Shown: positions 1 to 10,811 of the stretch, piece by piece
Numbering within the stretch: the first letter of the stretch is position 1
Layout of the letters: every line of letters starts with the position of its first letter
Origin: Diphasiastrum complanatum
Lineage: Eukaryota; Streptophyta; Lycopodiopsida; Lycopodiales; Lycopodiaceae
Direction of reading: 5' to 3'
NCBI GenBank assembly: GCA_029204225.1
Contig: CM055100.1
Coordinates: 11,417,272-11,481,271 of the forward strand
DNA: 64,000 nucleotides
Notes under the pieces: generated by a model
Seen by the model: only the letters and a program-made list of their open reading frames with translations
Database searches by the model: none
Told to the model about the DNA's origin: nothing
Program-made: the position numbers and the translations under genes

Positions 1-2
1 TA

Positions 3-80
3 TTAGAGGACATTTTGATTGATGACAATGAGGACCTTATTGCAGATGTAGGAATGGTTGAAGAAGAGGATTTCTCTTAA
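3..80 (+). CDS. 3' end of an unidentified acidic protein (partial)
   Basis: An open frame enters from the left edge and ends at a TAA at 78-80. It encodes about 25 residues, very rich in Asp and Glu, ending in EEEDFS. No domain is visible. Acidic tails of this kind occur at the end of many plant proteins and of some hAT-type transposases, so a function cannot be given. It may simply be a chance open frame. Confidence 0.3.
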   Translation, partial: LEDILIDDNEDLIADVGMVEEEDFS

Positions 81-561
81 ACTTAGTTTTTAATGTAATT
101 TTTGTATAGAATGATGTATGTTGCATGTTTCTCTTGAGATGCAGGACTTTTGCAACACAGGATATAGGAAAGGTACCAAGTATCAACCAATTAAACTAGA
201 AACCATTTGGCATCATATAAAGTTTTGATATAAAGTTTTGTGATAACTGTGATAAAAGTTCAACCATATTTCAAGAAAACCCTATAAAGTGTCGTGCTTT
301 TGCAATATTGTGAGTTAAAACAATGTTTATATAATTACTTTTTTAAGTTTGTTTTTTGGAGGAAAGCTAATCAGCTGTAGATAAAAACTGACAATGATTT
401 GTATCATGCATTTAAGATTTATTGCTTTTCAGAGCTTGATAAATTTAATATTGTCCGCATTTTTGAGTACTTGTGAGTTGCAATGCACAGATAGAGTGAC
501 AACAAATTTTCTGGTGCTACACTTTGTTGACTTCCAACTGTAAGTAAAATTTTGCAAAGGC
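81..561. other. intergenic, no gene seen
   Basis: AT-rich sequence with no convincing open frame or repeat. It could include the 3' untranslated part of the partial frame at 3-80. It ends at the CTTTA target duplication (562-566) of the next element. Confidence 0.5.
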
Positions 562-566
562 CTTTA

Positions 567-1726
567 TGTTGGAAATCTCGGAAACGTCAGAACGCTTACC
601 ACTGATGGAAAAAATCTCTACGTCTCTGTGCGAGGATTCTGATGAAGCCCAGATGGAGCCGATCTGTCGGATAAGACTACTGCCTCAACCTGCGATCAGT
701 CTTCCTCTGAACAGTAGATGGCTACTGCTAATCTGACTAGAAGTTTATGAACAGCAGATAATGTTGAGTAATTCAACAACGGAAAGATATCTACTTTAGC
801 ATGCATTCAAACATTATAGATCACACATGTTACAGAACAGAGTATTGCAGAAATCGCTTCTATTATCGGAACTGAAAATTCACAAATTACAATTTCTGGG
901 CACTGTCTATTTTCCAGATCAGCGCGTTGGCACAAGAGAGGTGTTCTCTCTCACGAGTAATGACTAGCTACTGCTAATCTATCAGCTCACTCCTGAGCTA
1001 TCTTGAACTCTTACAGTTCTGTGTATTCTATATATCTGCATATCTGCTTCATTGATCGTTTATATGATCAATCCAGAGATCTAATCAAATTAAAATATCT
1101 AATCAAAAGAAAATACATTAGCCTTAAACAAAACTGATTTTGGTTTCCTGTCATTGTCCTCCATGCATTAACCGCTTTCAGCCCGTTGCACACTGGCCTT
1201 CACGTTTTCGCTAAAGGACATTTTTGCGTCTTTAAGAGCAGTGTTGTCTTTTTAAGGGTAGGTGTCACTTTTTCAAGGGTAGGCGTCGCCTTTTTAAGGG
1301 CAGGTGTCATTTTTTCCTGAAAGGCAAAACATTTGATTTTAGGCCTAAAAATTTTTCTAAGACATTTGGAGACAGAGTCACTTTTCTAAGGGCAAGTGTC
1401 ACTTTTTTCTGAAAGGCGAAAAAGCCGACAATAGTCCAAGTAGGCCAAAAAACATTTCTAAGGCATTGAAAGACAGTGTCGTCTTTTTTGCAAAAATGCA
1501 AAAAATACAACAATGTCAGGAAATGTTGCCAGAGTTATTTTCTAAGTGTTTTAGATCTAAGGATGATTTTTTCTCATGACACAAAAATGCGAACTATGCG
1601 AGGAAACAGTTCAGAAATGCAGACTGTGCCAAACATAGTTCAAAATGCATAGTTGCTAAAAACAGCAAAGGAAAAACTAAGAAAAAATACTAAGGCTTTG
1701 AAAGATAGAAACTCTTAGTTTCTTCA
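567..1726 (-). repeat. 3' LTR of the copia element at 567-4991
   Basis: On the minus strand it begins TGAAGAAACTAAG just after a purine tract (minus strand of 1727-1742) and ends in TTTCCAACA. About 1160 bp. It holds several copies of a GTGTCGCCTTTTT-type motif at 1210-1520 and a TATA-like stretch near 1029-1036. It matches 3578-4991 and, in part, 53365-54047. Confidence 0.9.
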
Positions 1727-3520
1727 ACTCCCTCTCAAAGCTGGTATTTTTCTGATTCCTAAGCTTGCACATTGCTTCTCAAAAATTGCCTTGTCAAGAG
1801 ACTTCGTGAAGATATCAGCCACCATCTGCTTCGTTGGAACAAACTCGGTCTTCAGTCTATCTTTCTCAACCAGATCTCTTATCAGATGATATTTGATAGC
1901 AATGTGTTTCGTTCTAGAATAAAACACTGGATCCTTCGTCAAATGAATGGCAGATGTATTATCCATGAACAATAGCAGTGGCTCGTTGGAGTTCTCTCCC
2001 AGTCCCATCAAGGAACTGCTTGAGCCATGTAAGCTCGTTGGCCATCTTGGCTGCTGCAACATACTTTGCTTCATAGGATGATTGCACAGTTATGGTCTAC
2101 TTCTTGCTGATCCATATCACAGTTGGTTGAGCTGCTATTGTGCATCCTCTTGGGACGCTCTTGCAATCATCTTTTAAGGCTGCTCAGCTTGCATCGTTGT
2201 AGGATTTGATCTGGAATCCTTCATGCTGAGAGAAATACAACCCATAATCCTTCATCTATTGAAGGTATTGCAGAATCCTTTTGGCTATCTTCCAATGTGT
2301 AGGGCCTAGATTGATGTTAAACTGGTTCATTCTGAAAACTGTGTAGGCAATGTCAGGGCGTGTATTATCTGCATGAGTGATCCGATCAGCCTCCTATAGG
2401 GCATGTTCTGCATGGCTTCCTGCTCTTCTGCATTCTGCGAACAATCCTGCTTGGTCAAGATTGTTCCAGCTACCATCGACGTATTAGCTCCCTTGCAGTC
2501 TGTCATCTAGAAATCGTCAATGATTTTTTGGATGTATCTTGACTGGTGAAGATACAGCTTCCCTTCATCAACATTTCTATCAATCTGCAATCCTAGGTAG
2601 CATCTTGCTTCCCCTAGGTCTGATATTTCAAAACACTGTGAAATATCATGCTTTACGTGAGCAATCAGGTCATCTCTTTTGGACAGTATCAAAGTGTCAT
2701 CAACGTAGACAACAATGATTATGATTTCTCCATCTGTGACCTTTGTATAGACATTGTAGTCGGCCATCAATGGTTGAAATCCTAAGGATCAGAGGGTGTG
2801 ATCCTTCTATCTATACCATAGCCTCGTAGACTGCTTCAGTCCGTATATGCTTCTTTGCATTCGGCAGGCGTAGTTGGCAAAGCATGAGCAGATGAATCTT
2901 GGTGGTTGGTCCATATAGACCTTCTGATTCAACTTGTTGTGTAGGAAGGCGGTCTTTTCATCCACTATGTGGATCTTGAGATTGTATGTTGCTGCATATG
3001 CAAATAACAAGCATAAGGATGAATGCTTTACGGCTGGATAATACCATACTTCTAAGAGAAACCTTTTGCTAGCAATTTGGCCTTGTACTTTGATACGTTG
3101 CCATCAGGACAATACTTGTATTTGAAAACCCATTTGCATTTTACTGCTTCAACCCATAAAAATTTTGATGTCTGTGAATAGGCCATCATAGACCTCGTAG
3201 CTTCCATGAGAGTCCAATTTCTCCTCTCTGTCACATCATTGTGCTGTGGTGTGTAGGCTGTAGTCTTCAAGTGAAGTATGTCTTTGCTGGTACAGTATTT
3301 TGCAAAGCATTTGGAGACGTATTCTCCTCCTCTGTCTGTTTGAGGAAGATAGGATGGCTACTGCCTTGTTGTTTCTTTCTCTCCATTTTCGTAGCTCTTT
3401 GCTAGTGGTTGTGGGCATTTCTTCTGTGCCATCAACCCAGGGCCATAGAAGGATCGTGTGGATCTTTGATTGAATGCTGCTAATGGATGCCATAGCCTGA
3501 ATGGCTCTGATAGAACTCAC
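1724..3520 (-). pseudogene. copia gag-pol remnant with internal deletions
   Basis: Read on the minus strand from 3520: a gag start (MASISSIQS...), cut after about 50 residues and continued by integrase core (TDRGGEYVSK, then TERRNW), then RT (KWVFKYKYCPDGNVSKYKAK; later YVDDTLILS at about 2690), then RNase H (DNTSAIHLTKDPVF, VADIFTKSLDKA) ending at 1724. There are many stops and frame changes. Gag zinc knuckle, protease and the first half of integrase are missing. The YVDD motif of RT survives, but the reading frame is broken on both sides of it. Confidence 0.88.
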
Positions 3521-3564
3521 GGTGGCTCTGGTAAGCCTTCTTGGCTCTAATAGAACTCACTGTG

Positions 3565-3576
3565 GCTCTTATACCA
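3565..3576 (-). promoter_or_regulatory. primer-binding site of the copia element
   Basis: Minus strand reads TGGTATAAGAGC one base inside the 5' LTR, one change from TGGTATCAGAGC, the usual plant copia site complementary to initiator-Met tRNA. A 33-bp leader repeat (around 3505 and 3542) follows on the internal side. Confidence 0.85.
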
Positions 3577-3577
3577 C

Positions 3578-4991
3578 TATTAGAAATCTCGGAAACGTCA
3601 TAACGCTTACCATTGATGGAAAAACTCTTTGCATCTCTATGCGAGGATTCCGATGAAGCTCAGATGGAACTGATCTGTCGGAAAAGGCTACTACCTCAAC
3701 CCGCGATCAGTCTTCCTCCGAATAGCAGATAGCTACTGCTAATCTAACTACAAGTTTATAAACAACAGATAATGTTGAGTAAAACAATAGTGAAAAGATA
3801 TCTACTGTTAGCATGCATTCAAACATTATAGATCACACACATTACAATAGAGTATTGCGGAAATCGGTTCTATTATCAGAACTGAAAATTCACACGATAC
3901 AATTTTTGAGCGTTGTCTATTTCCCAGATAAGCACGTTGGCACAGGAGAGGTGCTCTCTCTCACGAGTAATGACTAGCTACTGCTAATCTATCAGCTCAC
4001 TCCCGAGCTACAGTTTTGTGTAATCTGTATATTTGCATATCTCATTCATTGATCATTTATGTGATCAATCCAAGGATCTGATTAAATTAAAAGATCTATT
4101 AAAAAAAAAATGCATTAGCCTTAAACAAAACTAATTCTGGTTTCCTGTCATTGTCCTCCATGCATTAGCCGCTTCCTGCCCGTTGCACACTGGCCTTCAC
4201 GCTGCATACCTTTGCGTTTTTGCTAAAGTACATTTTTGCACCTTTAAGAAATACGTCGCATTTTTAAGGATAGGTGTCACCTTTCCAAGGGCAGGTGTCA
4301 CTTTTTCAAGGACAGGTGTCACCTTTTTTAAGGCAAAAAGCCGACTTTAGGCCTAAAAACATTTCTAAGGCATTTGGAGACAGTGTCGCTTTTTTCCGAA
4401 AGGCGAAAAAGCCAACAATAGTCCTAAAACTTCTCTAAGACATTTTAGCAACAATGTCGCTTTTTCCCGAAAGGCAAAAAAGTCGGCTTTAGGGTAGAAA
4501 CCAGTTCTAAGGCAAGTGTCGCTTTTTTCCGAAAGGTGAAAAAGCCGACAATAGTCCTAAAACTTCTCTAAGGCATTTAGCGATAGTGTCACCTTTTCCC
4601 GAAAGGCGAAAAACGCAACCGTAAAGGCAAAAACCAGATCTAAGGCTAGTGTCGCATTTCTAAGGCCAAGTGTTGCCTTTTCTCGAAAGGCGAAAAATGC
4701 GAGAGTAGGCCAGAAAACATTTCTAAGGCATTTAAGGACAGTGTCGCCTTTTTCGCAAAAATGTGAAAAATGCGACAGTGTTGGGCAAAGTTGCCAAAGT
4801 TAATTTCTAAGTGTTTTAGACCTAAGGATGAATTTTCCTCATGACCCAAAAATGTGAACTATGTGACGAAACAGTTAAAAAATGCAGACTGTGTGAAACA
4901 TAGTTCAAAATGCATAGTTGCTAAAAACAACAAAGGAAAAACTAAGGAAAATTGCTAAGGCTTTGAAAGATAGAAACTCTTAGTTTCTTCA
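3578..4991 (-). repeat. 5' LTR of the copia element at 567-4991
   Basis: Homologous to 567-1726 but about 250 bp longer. The extra length lies in 4220-4780, where a unit of roughly 60-90 bp (GTGTCGC, T-run, CCGAAAGGCGAAAAAG, GACAATAGTCC) is repeated several times. The LTR sides with the primer site at its inner end. Confidence 0.88.
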
Positions 4992-5139
4992 CTTTACAAA
5001 GTCCATGTCAATGTATGTTTTAGCACGATGTAGCTGGGGTTCAACTAGGTGGTTGGTGATCATTCAATTCTTGGTAAGAAATATAATAGCTATCAATAAA
5101 ACTATTCGAGCACCAAATCAGTCAACTCAAAGACTCCCT

Positions 5140-6066
5140 TCGAAGCTTTCTATGGCTACAAATCTAGTCTACAACACCTCCGAGTGTTTGGTTGTCTTTG
5201 CTATGTACACATCCCCTCTGATCTGAGAAAGAAGCTTGACCCTGTTAGCTGCAGGAGTATCTTCATTGGATACTCAATGTCACACAAGGCATACAGGATT
5301 TTTGATGTTGAGACAAGCTGAATCTCAGTTAGTCGATATGTTGTCTATACAGAAGATAAATTTTTCAACTTCAAGCAGAAGTAGCCAACGCAAGAGTTCA
5401 TCCCAATGACTCCCATCACCATCAACAGGCCTCGACCTGCAACTGTTCTGATGGACATCGAAGATATCTTTGTCACACACAACAGGAGAATCATTATATC
5501 AGCAACCAATTGGTGTTCAGAGATCTGCATGACATCGACAAGAACCTGATCATTTCATCCCTCAAGCATTCATCAGCAATGATGAACCTACTTCAGTAAC
5601 AGAAGCCTTGTCAAGCTCGAATGCAGACAACTGGCATTCCACCATGCATGTTGAGTACAACTCATTGATGAAGAACAGGACCTGGGGCCTTGTCGAAGCT
5701 CCTTCAGAAGCAAAGATCATCGACACCAAGTGTATCTTCAAGTTGAAACTCAATCCAGACGGTTCTATAGCCAGATGGAAAGATCGTCTAGTTGTCAAAG
5801 GATACAAACAAACTTATGGGATTGACTACACTGAGACATATAGTCTAGTAGTAAGACTTCAATCAATTCGATCTTTATTCGCCTTCGTAGCTGCCGAAGA
5901 TCTGGAAATACACCAAATGGATGTTCAGACAGCCTTTCTGAATGGATACATACAAGAAGATATTTACATCTATCAACTTGAAGGTTGCGTCCTTCGAGGC
6001 CAAGAACACAAAGTATGTAAGCTACAAAAAGCTCTCTATAGGCTAAAGCAAGCTCCAAGGGCCTAG
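5140..6066 (+). pseudogene. copia integrase C-end and RT fragment
   Basis: 5140-5390 encodes the conserved end of a copia integrase (homologue of HLRVFGCLCYVH...KKLDP...FIGYS...YRIFD) with frameshifts and stops. 5608-6066 is an open 152-residue RT start: MSSSNADNWHSTMHVEYNSL, KWIF-like KCIFKLKLNPDGSIARWKDR, QMDVQTAFLNGYIQEDIYI, ending LYRLKQAPRA at a TAG. The YVDD region and RNase H are absent. It has no LTR or primer site that I can assign with certainty. Confidence 0.85.
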
Positions 6067-6139
6067 TTTGATAAAATCAATCAATTCTTGTTGTAGCATG
6101 TACATATATATACATAACAACAACTCACGTAGATGATGA

Positions 6140-6665
6140 TGAGTCAATCTGTGATGAATGCATGCAAGTGGAGAAGAGTAAAACAGAGTTCCCACACGAA
6201 CTCAATTGTGTCTTCATTATCTGATTCCATAGGATCAGATCTTAGAGAGAGTGAAAGCCATTCAGAAGATAGAAATAGTTATTTAATTTGTAACTGGCTA
6301 AGTAAGATCACTACACACAGTGCAACATTACTGTGAATCATTCTTGAGCACGGGAGTGTGATCTGATCGTTGTAATCACAACTGCTTAATTTAGATTATC
6401 TATTCTTCTTATGTGTATCGCACTACAAATGCTTTCTGATAGTTTTTTTTCCTCTATTGACACTCACTCAATCTGGAATGTCTAATCTCGAAGGTAGCAT
6501 GGGTGTCTTAGATGCCTAACTGTTTGCTCCTTCATGGTTGTCTTTGACACCTACAAGATATTCCTTCATTCGATCTAAGTTAATACTCTATTGTAGTTTT
6601 GGTAAAGATCTTGAAATATTCTCTATGTTGGAGCTGTGTCTCTTCTTCCGCACCTAATCTATTCG
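6140..6665 (+). repeat. LTR-like repeat, copy 1
   Basis: Shares long blocks with the reverse complement of 34190-34750, including GTTATTTAAT, CACTACAAATGCTTT, GACACTCACTCAAT and TGTTGGAGCTGTGT. Length and position next to copia fragments suggest an LTR, but no clean TG...CA ends or target duplication are seen. Confidence 0.65.
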
Positions 6666-7834
6666 AGAGCACCCCAACACTAAGCTTATAAAGCCAAGGG
6701 CTAAAATTTTTCGAGACTTGTCAATAATGGTGCAGCCTTTTGTATTGAATTCTACCCTACAACCTGAATTAGTGATTCTGCTTATAGAAAGTAGATTTTT
6801 GGTAAGGTTCGAAACATGTAAAACATTGGACAACAACTTGATATCACCTCTTTGAAATTCGACCCTGACTATTCCTTCACCTCCAATGGAATGGGATGAG
6901 TTGTCTCCAAGTTGCACAAATCTAGAATGGGTAAAAGGCTTGTTGCTTTGGAACCAATCCCAATGGTGAGTCATGTGTTGAGTTTCTCTGAAGTCCAAGT
7001 ACCAGGAATCGATATCTTGCAGATTTTCAACCTTGGTCATGAAGGCAGCTTCATCTTCCTCTTGTGGATCGAGTGAGTGGTTGGGACAGCATTGGCTTGT
7101 TGTTGGGACTGCTTCTTTCTTTCATTGTTGTAGTTGAGTGTTCTGCAGTCCTTGATGAGATGACCGATCCTCTTACAATATTTGCAGAATAGTTTCTACA
7201 TTGGCTAGAATGATGAAGAATTCAATCTTGAACCAAAATTTGATCTTGAACCAAAATTTGATCTAGAACCAAAATTTGATCCAAAACCAAAATTCGATCT
7301 AGATTGCATGTTGCTCTTCCTGTTAGAATAATCTAATTTTGTGGATTTTTTTTATTTGAACTTTTGATTTTTCTTTGTATACAAAGCTTGAGGATCAGAT
7401 CCTAGGCCTGAGGAGGATGCATTTCTACTAATCTCCTCTTGTAATAGCATCAAAATGACTCTAGATAGAGTGAGATGTTGTTGGGTCAAAATGGCCATGA
7501 CCCAGTTTTCATAGGCTTTAGCGAGATTTGATAAAAGAGTCATCACTGCATCGAAATCTTCTATTACTAAGCCGGTTCTAGTCATCTACTCCATAAGGTT
7601 TTTGAATGTATTGAGATAGCTGGAAGTGGTTTTTGCATCAGACATTCTCAAAGTGAAGAATTTATTCCTCAGATGGAGTTTAGAAGTGACATCTCTGATG
7701 TCATAAAGAGTAGCTAAGATGTCCCAAGCATCCTTAGTAGTCTGTGTAGATCAGATATGACTGATGTGGGAGTCTTTGATATTCAAAGTAATTAAGGCAA
7801 ATGCCTTGCCATCTCATTGCCTCCATTTGGTGAT
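6654..7834 (-). pseudogene. copia gag C-part, zinc knuckle and protease
   Basis: Minus strand: a gag portion (7352-7585, TGLVIEDFDAVMTLLSNLAK...), a 6-residue repeat NFGSRS, a CCHC knuckle near 7140-7200 (CKYCKRIGHLIKDC), then 6654-7040 with the copia protease region (SWYLDFRETQHMTHH; the usual catalytic DSGAS is replaced by DFRET) and the beginning of the gag-pre-integrase domain (LLSISRITNSGCRVEF). Frames change several times. It continues the gag start at 14148. Confidence 0.85.
7221..7303 (-). repeat. 18-bp tandem repeat coding NFGSRS in gag
   Basis: About four and a half copies of an 18-bp unit (ttgaaccaaaatttgatc and variants). On the minus strand it codes for repeated Asn-Phe-Gly-Ser-Arg-Ser just before the zinc knuckle. 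Confidence 0.85.
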
Positions 7835-7839
7835 GCTAG

Positions 7840-8521
7840 TGTAAAAATTACAGCAAATAAGGATCCTAAAACACTTGAAATGATGAGGGAAACAATAGAT
7901 TATGATTTCATAAGATTAGCACAAGTTGAACCATCAAAATCCATCAAAAATCTATGCTTGAACCTCACTAAATGGCCCAAATCCTTGAAGAAGGCTTCAC
8001 ACGTGTGAAAGTACGGCCTCCCACAGTCTGAGTACTGTACACCAGACCTACATTCAATCCTATAATCATTAGTAATCACAAGTACTCAAACAATTATGAA
8101 CATAGAGAGCAATTGCACCATTATGAGAGAAAAAACATGAAATTGCTTGATTAATTTTGGTGAGATATCATCACCTATATATACATGATCCATCACGGTT
8201 TTGGGCAGGTATGAGTAGCCCTAAACCTATCCCTAATGCTAATTTTGGTGGATCTTTCATCCCTACCAAGTTAGGGTTGGAATCTTGGAGATCCCTCAAC
8301 AATGCAAAAATTACCAAAAATAGCTCCTATTTTTTCTCCCTTGTATCTAAGCATAATTTGGACTCATTCCAAAGGTTCTAACACTTAGGTCTACTTGAGA
8401 ACATCCTTATGAATGGAATCCTATGCTATTTGGCACGTGTGACAAGCCACATCATGACCATCTAACTATTTACAAGTCATATGACCAAAACTAGTCAAGC
8501 TAGAATTGTGAATTTTTAACA
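7840..8521 (-). repeat. 3' LTR of the young copia element
   Basis: TGTAAAAATT...TTTTTAACA, 682 bp. It differs from 13314-13995 by one base near 7871 (cacttgaaatg against cactttaaatg) and one near 8208 (gggcagg against gggtagg). It carries a perfect palindrome TTCACACGTGTGAA at 7996-8009, another CACGTG at 8436-8441 and a TATA box at 8176-8183. Confidence 0.96.
8176..8183 (-). promoter_or_regulatory. TATA box of the copia LTR
   Basis: TATATATA about 340 bp from the LTR start on the minus strand, where a retrotransposon promoter is expected. The same sequence is at 13650-13657 in the other LTR, which is the one that would drive the element. A G-box core CACGTG lies about 255 bp upstream of each TATA box. 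Confidence 0.6.
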
Positions 8522-8537
8522 CTCCTCCTCACTATCT
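8522..8537 (-). other. polypurine tract of the young copia element
   Basis: Minus strand reads ATAGTGAGGAGGAG directly before the 3' LTR start TGTTAAAAATT; this is the plus-strand primer for reverse transcription. Confidence 0.85.
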
Positions 8538-10788
8538 AGCTTGGTTCAATCATTGCTTTACTAATCACTCCAAGTGATGATCTGAACTTCATAAAAGGTT
8601 TCTTTTGAAGTGGTTTAGCAAGTAGATCAGCTACACATTCATTGCTTGGAACATGCTCCAAAGCAATCTCCTTGGCTTGCACCATTTCTCTCACAAAGTG
8701 ATGGCATATCTCAATGTGCTTAGATCTTGCATGGAAGATTGGGTTAGATGCAAGGTGTTGGGCTGATATATTGTCATTGTAGATGATTGGTGCCTCCTCT
8801 GAATCCATGATCTTTAGTTCCACCAATAATCTCTTGATCCAAAGTACCTCCTTTGTAGTGGTTGTCAAAGCTTTGTACTCGGCCTCGGTTGAAGATAGAG
8901 ATATAGTTTCTTGCTTTTTTGAAAGCCATGAAACCACACCTTCTCCTATGAAAGTTGAATAGGCACTTGTTGATTTCCTATCCCTCTTGTCCCCTGCAAA
9001 ATCTGAATCACTAAATGCATGAAGGTTAATCACATCTCCTCTATATAGAATCCCAAAATCCAATGTACCCGAGATGTATCTTAGAATCCTCTTAGCCTTT
9101 TTCCAATGGATATTCAATGGATTTTGCATGGATTGGCTCAACCTACATACACTAAAGCTAAGATCTGGTCTAGTTATAGTGATCCACATTAAGGAACCTA
9201 TAAGTTGCTTAAACAAAGTGATGTCCATGAAGGATCTTTCATCATCTTCATTTGGCACTTTTACATCTTGCTCCATTGGTGTGTCAACACTTTTGCATAC
9301 TTCCATCTTAAACTTCTTCAAAAGACTTTGAGCATAGTTTACTTGACTTATAAAGATAAAATCAGACCCTCTAAGTACTTCTATGCCTAAGATGAAGTGA
9401 AGACACCCTAGATCTACCATCTTGAACTCTAAGGATAGATCTATCTTGATTTTTTCAATACCATCAACACTATTTCCACTAATGATGATGTCATCTACAT
9501 AAATGAGTAAAAGTACAATACCAACATCATCAAACTTAATGTAAAGAGTGGGATCATATTCACTTTGAACAAAAGAAAGTGAAATAAGATAGCAATGTAG
9601 TCTTGAATTCCAAGATCTCGAGGCTTGCTTCAAGCCATAGATGCTTCTTTGGAGATGGCATACTTTGTTCTCCATTCCATGCTTGATGAACCCTTGTGGC
9701 TGCTCCATATAGATATCCTCTTCCAAAAAACCATTCAAGAAAGCATTAGAGACATCCATTTGACATAGAATCCATACAAAATGTGATGCAAGTGCAATGA
9801 TTAGCCTTATTGTGACCATCTTGGCCACGGGTGCAAAAGTTTCCTCATAGTCTATCCCTCTCTCTTGAGCATAACCTTTTGCAACTAATCTTGCTTTATG
9901 TTTGTTAACACTCCCATTTGCATTCAACTTAAGCTTGAAGACCCACTTGCATCCTATTACATTCCTTTGAGGTCTCTCAACAAGCAACCAAGTTTCATTC
10001 TCAATCAAGGCATCATACTCATCCAACATAGCTTTATACCATTCTTTGGAGTTCAATGCATCTTCAACATTAGATGGTTCTTCAAAACTAGATAAAGCAT
10101 AAGAAGTGGATGAGATACCCTCAACTTGCTGTCCTTTGCCTTGATATGTGAGCCTTGATGGCTCCACTTTTGCCCTTGAAGATCTCCTTGGTGTGATAGG
10201 TGGGTTTGGTGCTTGCTCCTCCATGAGCTCCTCCTCAAAACCAAGATCTTGCTCCTCGGCCATCTTCTTCTTGATTGTTGGAGCACTTGAGCCTTCTTCA
10301 AGCATATGCATATGATGTTCATCAAAGATGACATCCCTTGAAACAACAAATTTGTTCAAGGATGGGAGATAGACTTTGTAGCCCTTGCTTGAGCTTGCAT
10401 ATCCAAGCATGATCCCTCTTGTGGAAGATGGATCCTCCTTGGTTCTTGTTTCCAATGGCACATGCACATAACATATACACCCAAAAACTTTCAAGTGATT
10501 AAGATTGGGTTTCTTTCCATACAACATCTCATAAGGAGTTTTGCCTTCAATTGCTTTGCAAGACACCCTATTCATCAAGTAGTTTGCACATACAAGAGAC
10601 TCACCCCAAAAGGATTTGGGCAAACAAGCATCTAATCTTAAAGCCTTAGAACATTCACATAATGTTCTATTCCTTCTTTCAGCAACTCCATTTTGTTGAG
10701 GAGTGTAAGGACAAGAAGTCTCTTTCTTGATCCCTTCCTCCACAAAAGGCCTTGAACTCATTGGAGATGAATTCTCCACCATTGTCAC
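8536..10788 (-). pseudogene. copia pol: integrase C-part, reverse transcriptase, RNase H
   Basis: An open frame of 750 residues, the downstream part of the polyprotein. In order: end of the integrase core with YTPQQNGVAERRNRT (third catalytic acid, about residue 37), the integrase C-domain (LKVFGCICYVHVP, IMLGYASSSKGYKVY), a linker, RT from KWVFKLKLNANGSVNKHKAR (about 285) through MDVSNAFLNGFLEEDIYMEQ to the active-site LLIYVDDIIIS (about 430), and RNase H with SDSDFAGDKRDRKSTSAY (about 600) and SSTEAEYKAL, ending shortly before the purine tract. RT and RNase H look intact. Its upstream partner is the frame at 10812-12503; the two are separated by frame breaks in integrase. The first about 20 residues of this frame are not native, because they are read out of the integrase frame. 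Confidence 0.93.
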
Positions 10789-10811
10789 TTCTAAGAATCT
10801 TGATGCTATGA

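Larger units (their letters stand above)
567..4991 (-). mobile_element. Ty1/copia element, deletion derivative with both LTRs
   Basis: Two related LTRs (567-1726 and 3578-4991) enclose a minus-strand internal region with a primer site like the initiator-Met tRNA complement and a purine tract. The 5-bp sequence CTTTA lies directly outside both ends (562-566 and 4992-4996), which proves the insertion limits. The internal region is only about 1.85 kb: a gag start is fused to integrase, integrase is fused to RT, and most of gag and protease is gone. The two LTRs differ by many substitutions and by about 250 bp in length, so the insertion is not recent. It cannot move by itself. Confidence 0.92.

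Noticed and set aside
8157-8381. A 74-residue frame in the LTR, repeated at 13631-13855
   Set aside because: It is conserved only because the LTR is duplicated; it lies in the promoter/leader part and resembles no protein.
9074-10349. Small open frames inside the young copia pol, in other frames
   Set aside because: They overlap the 750-residue pol frame and show no domain; they are shadows.
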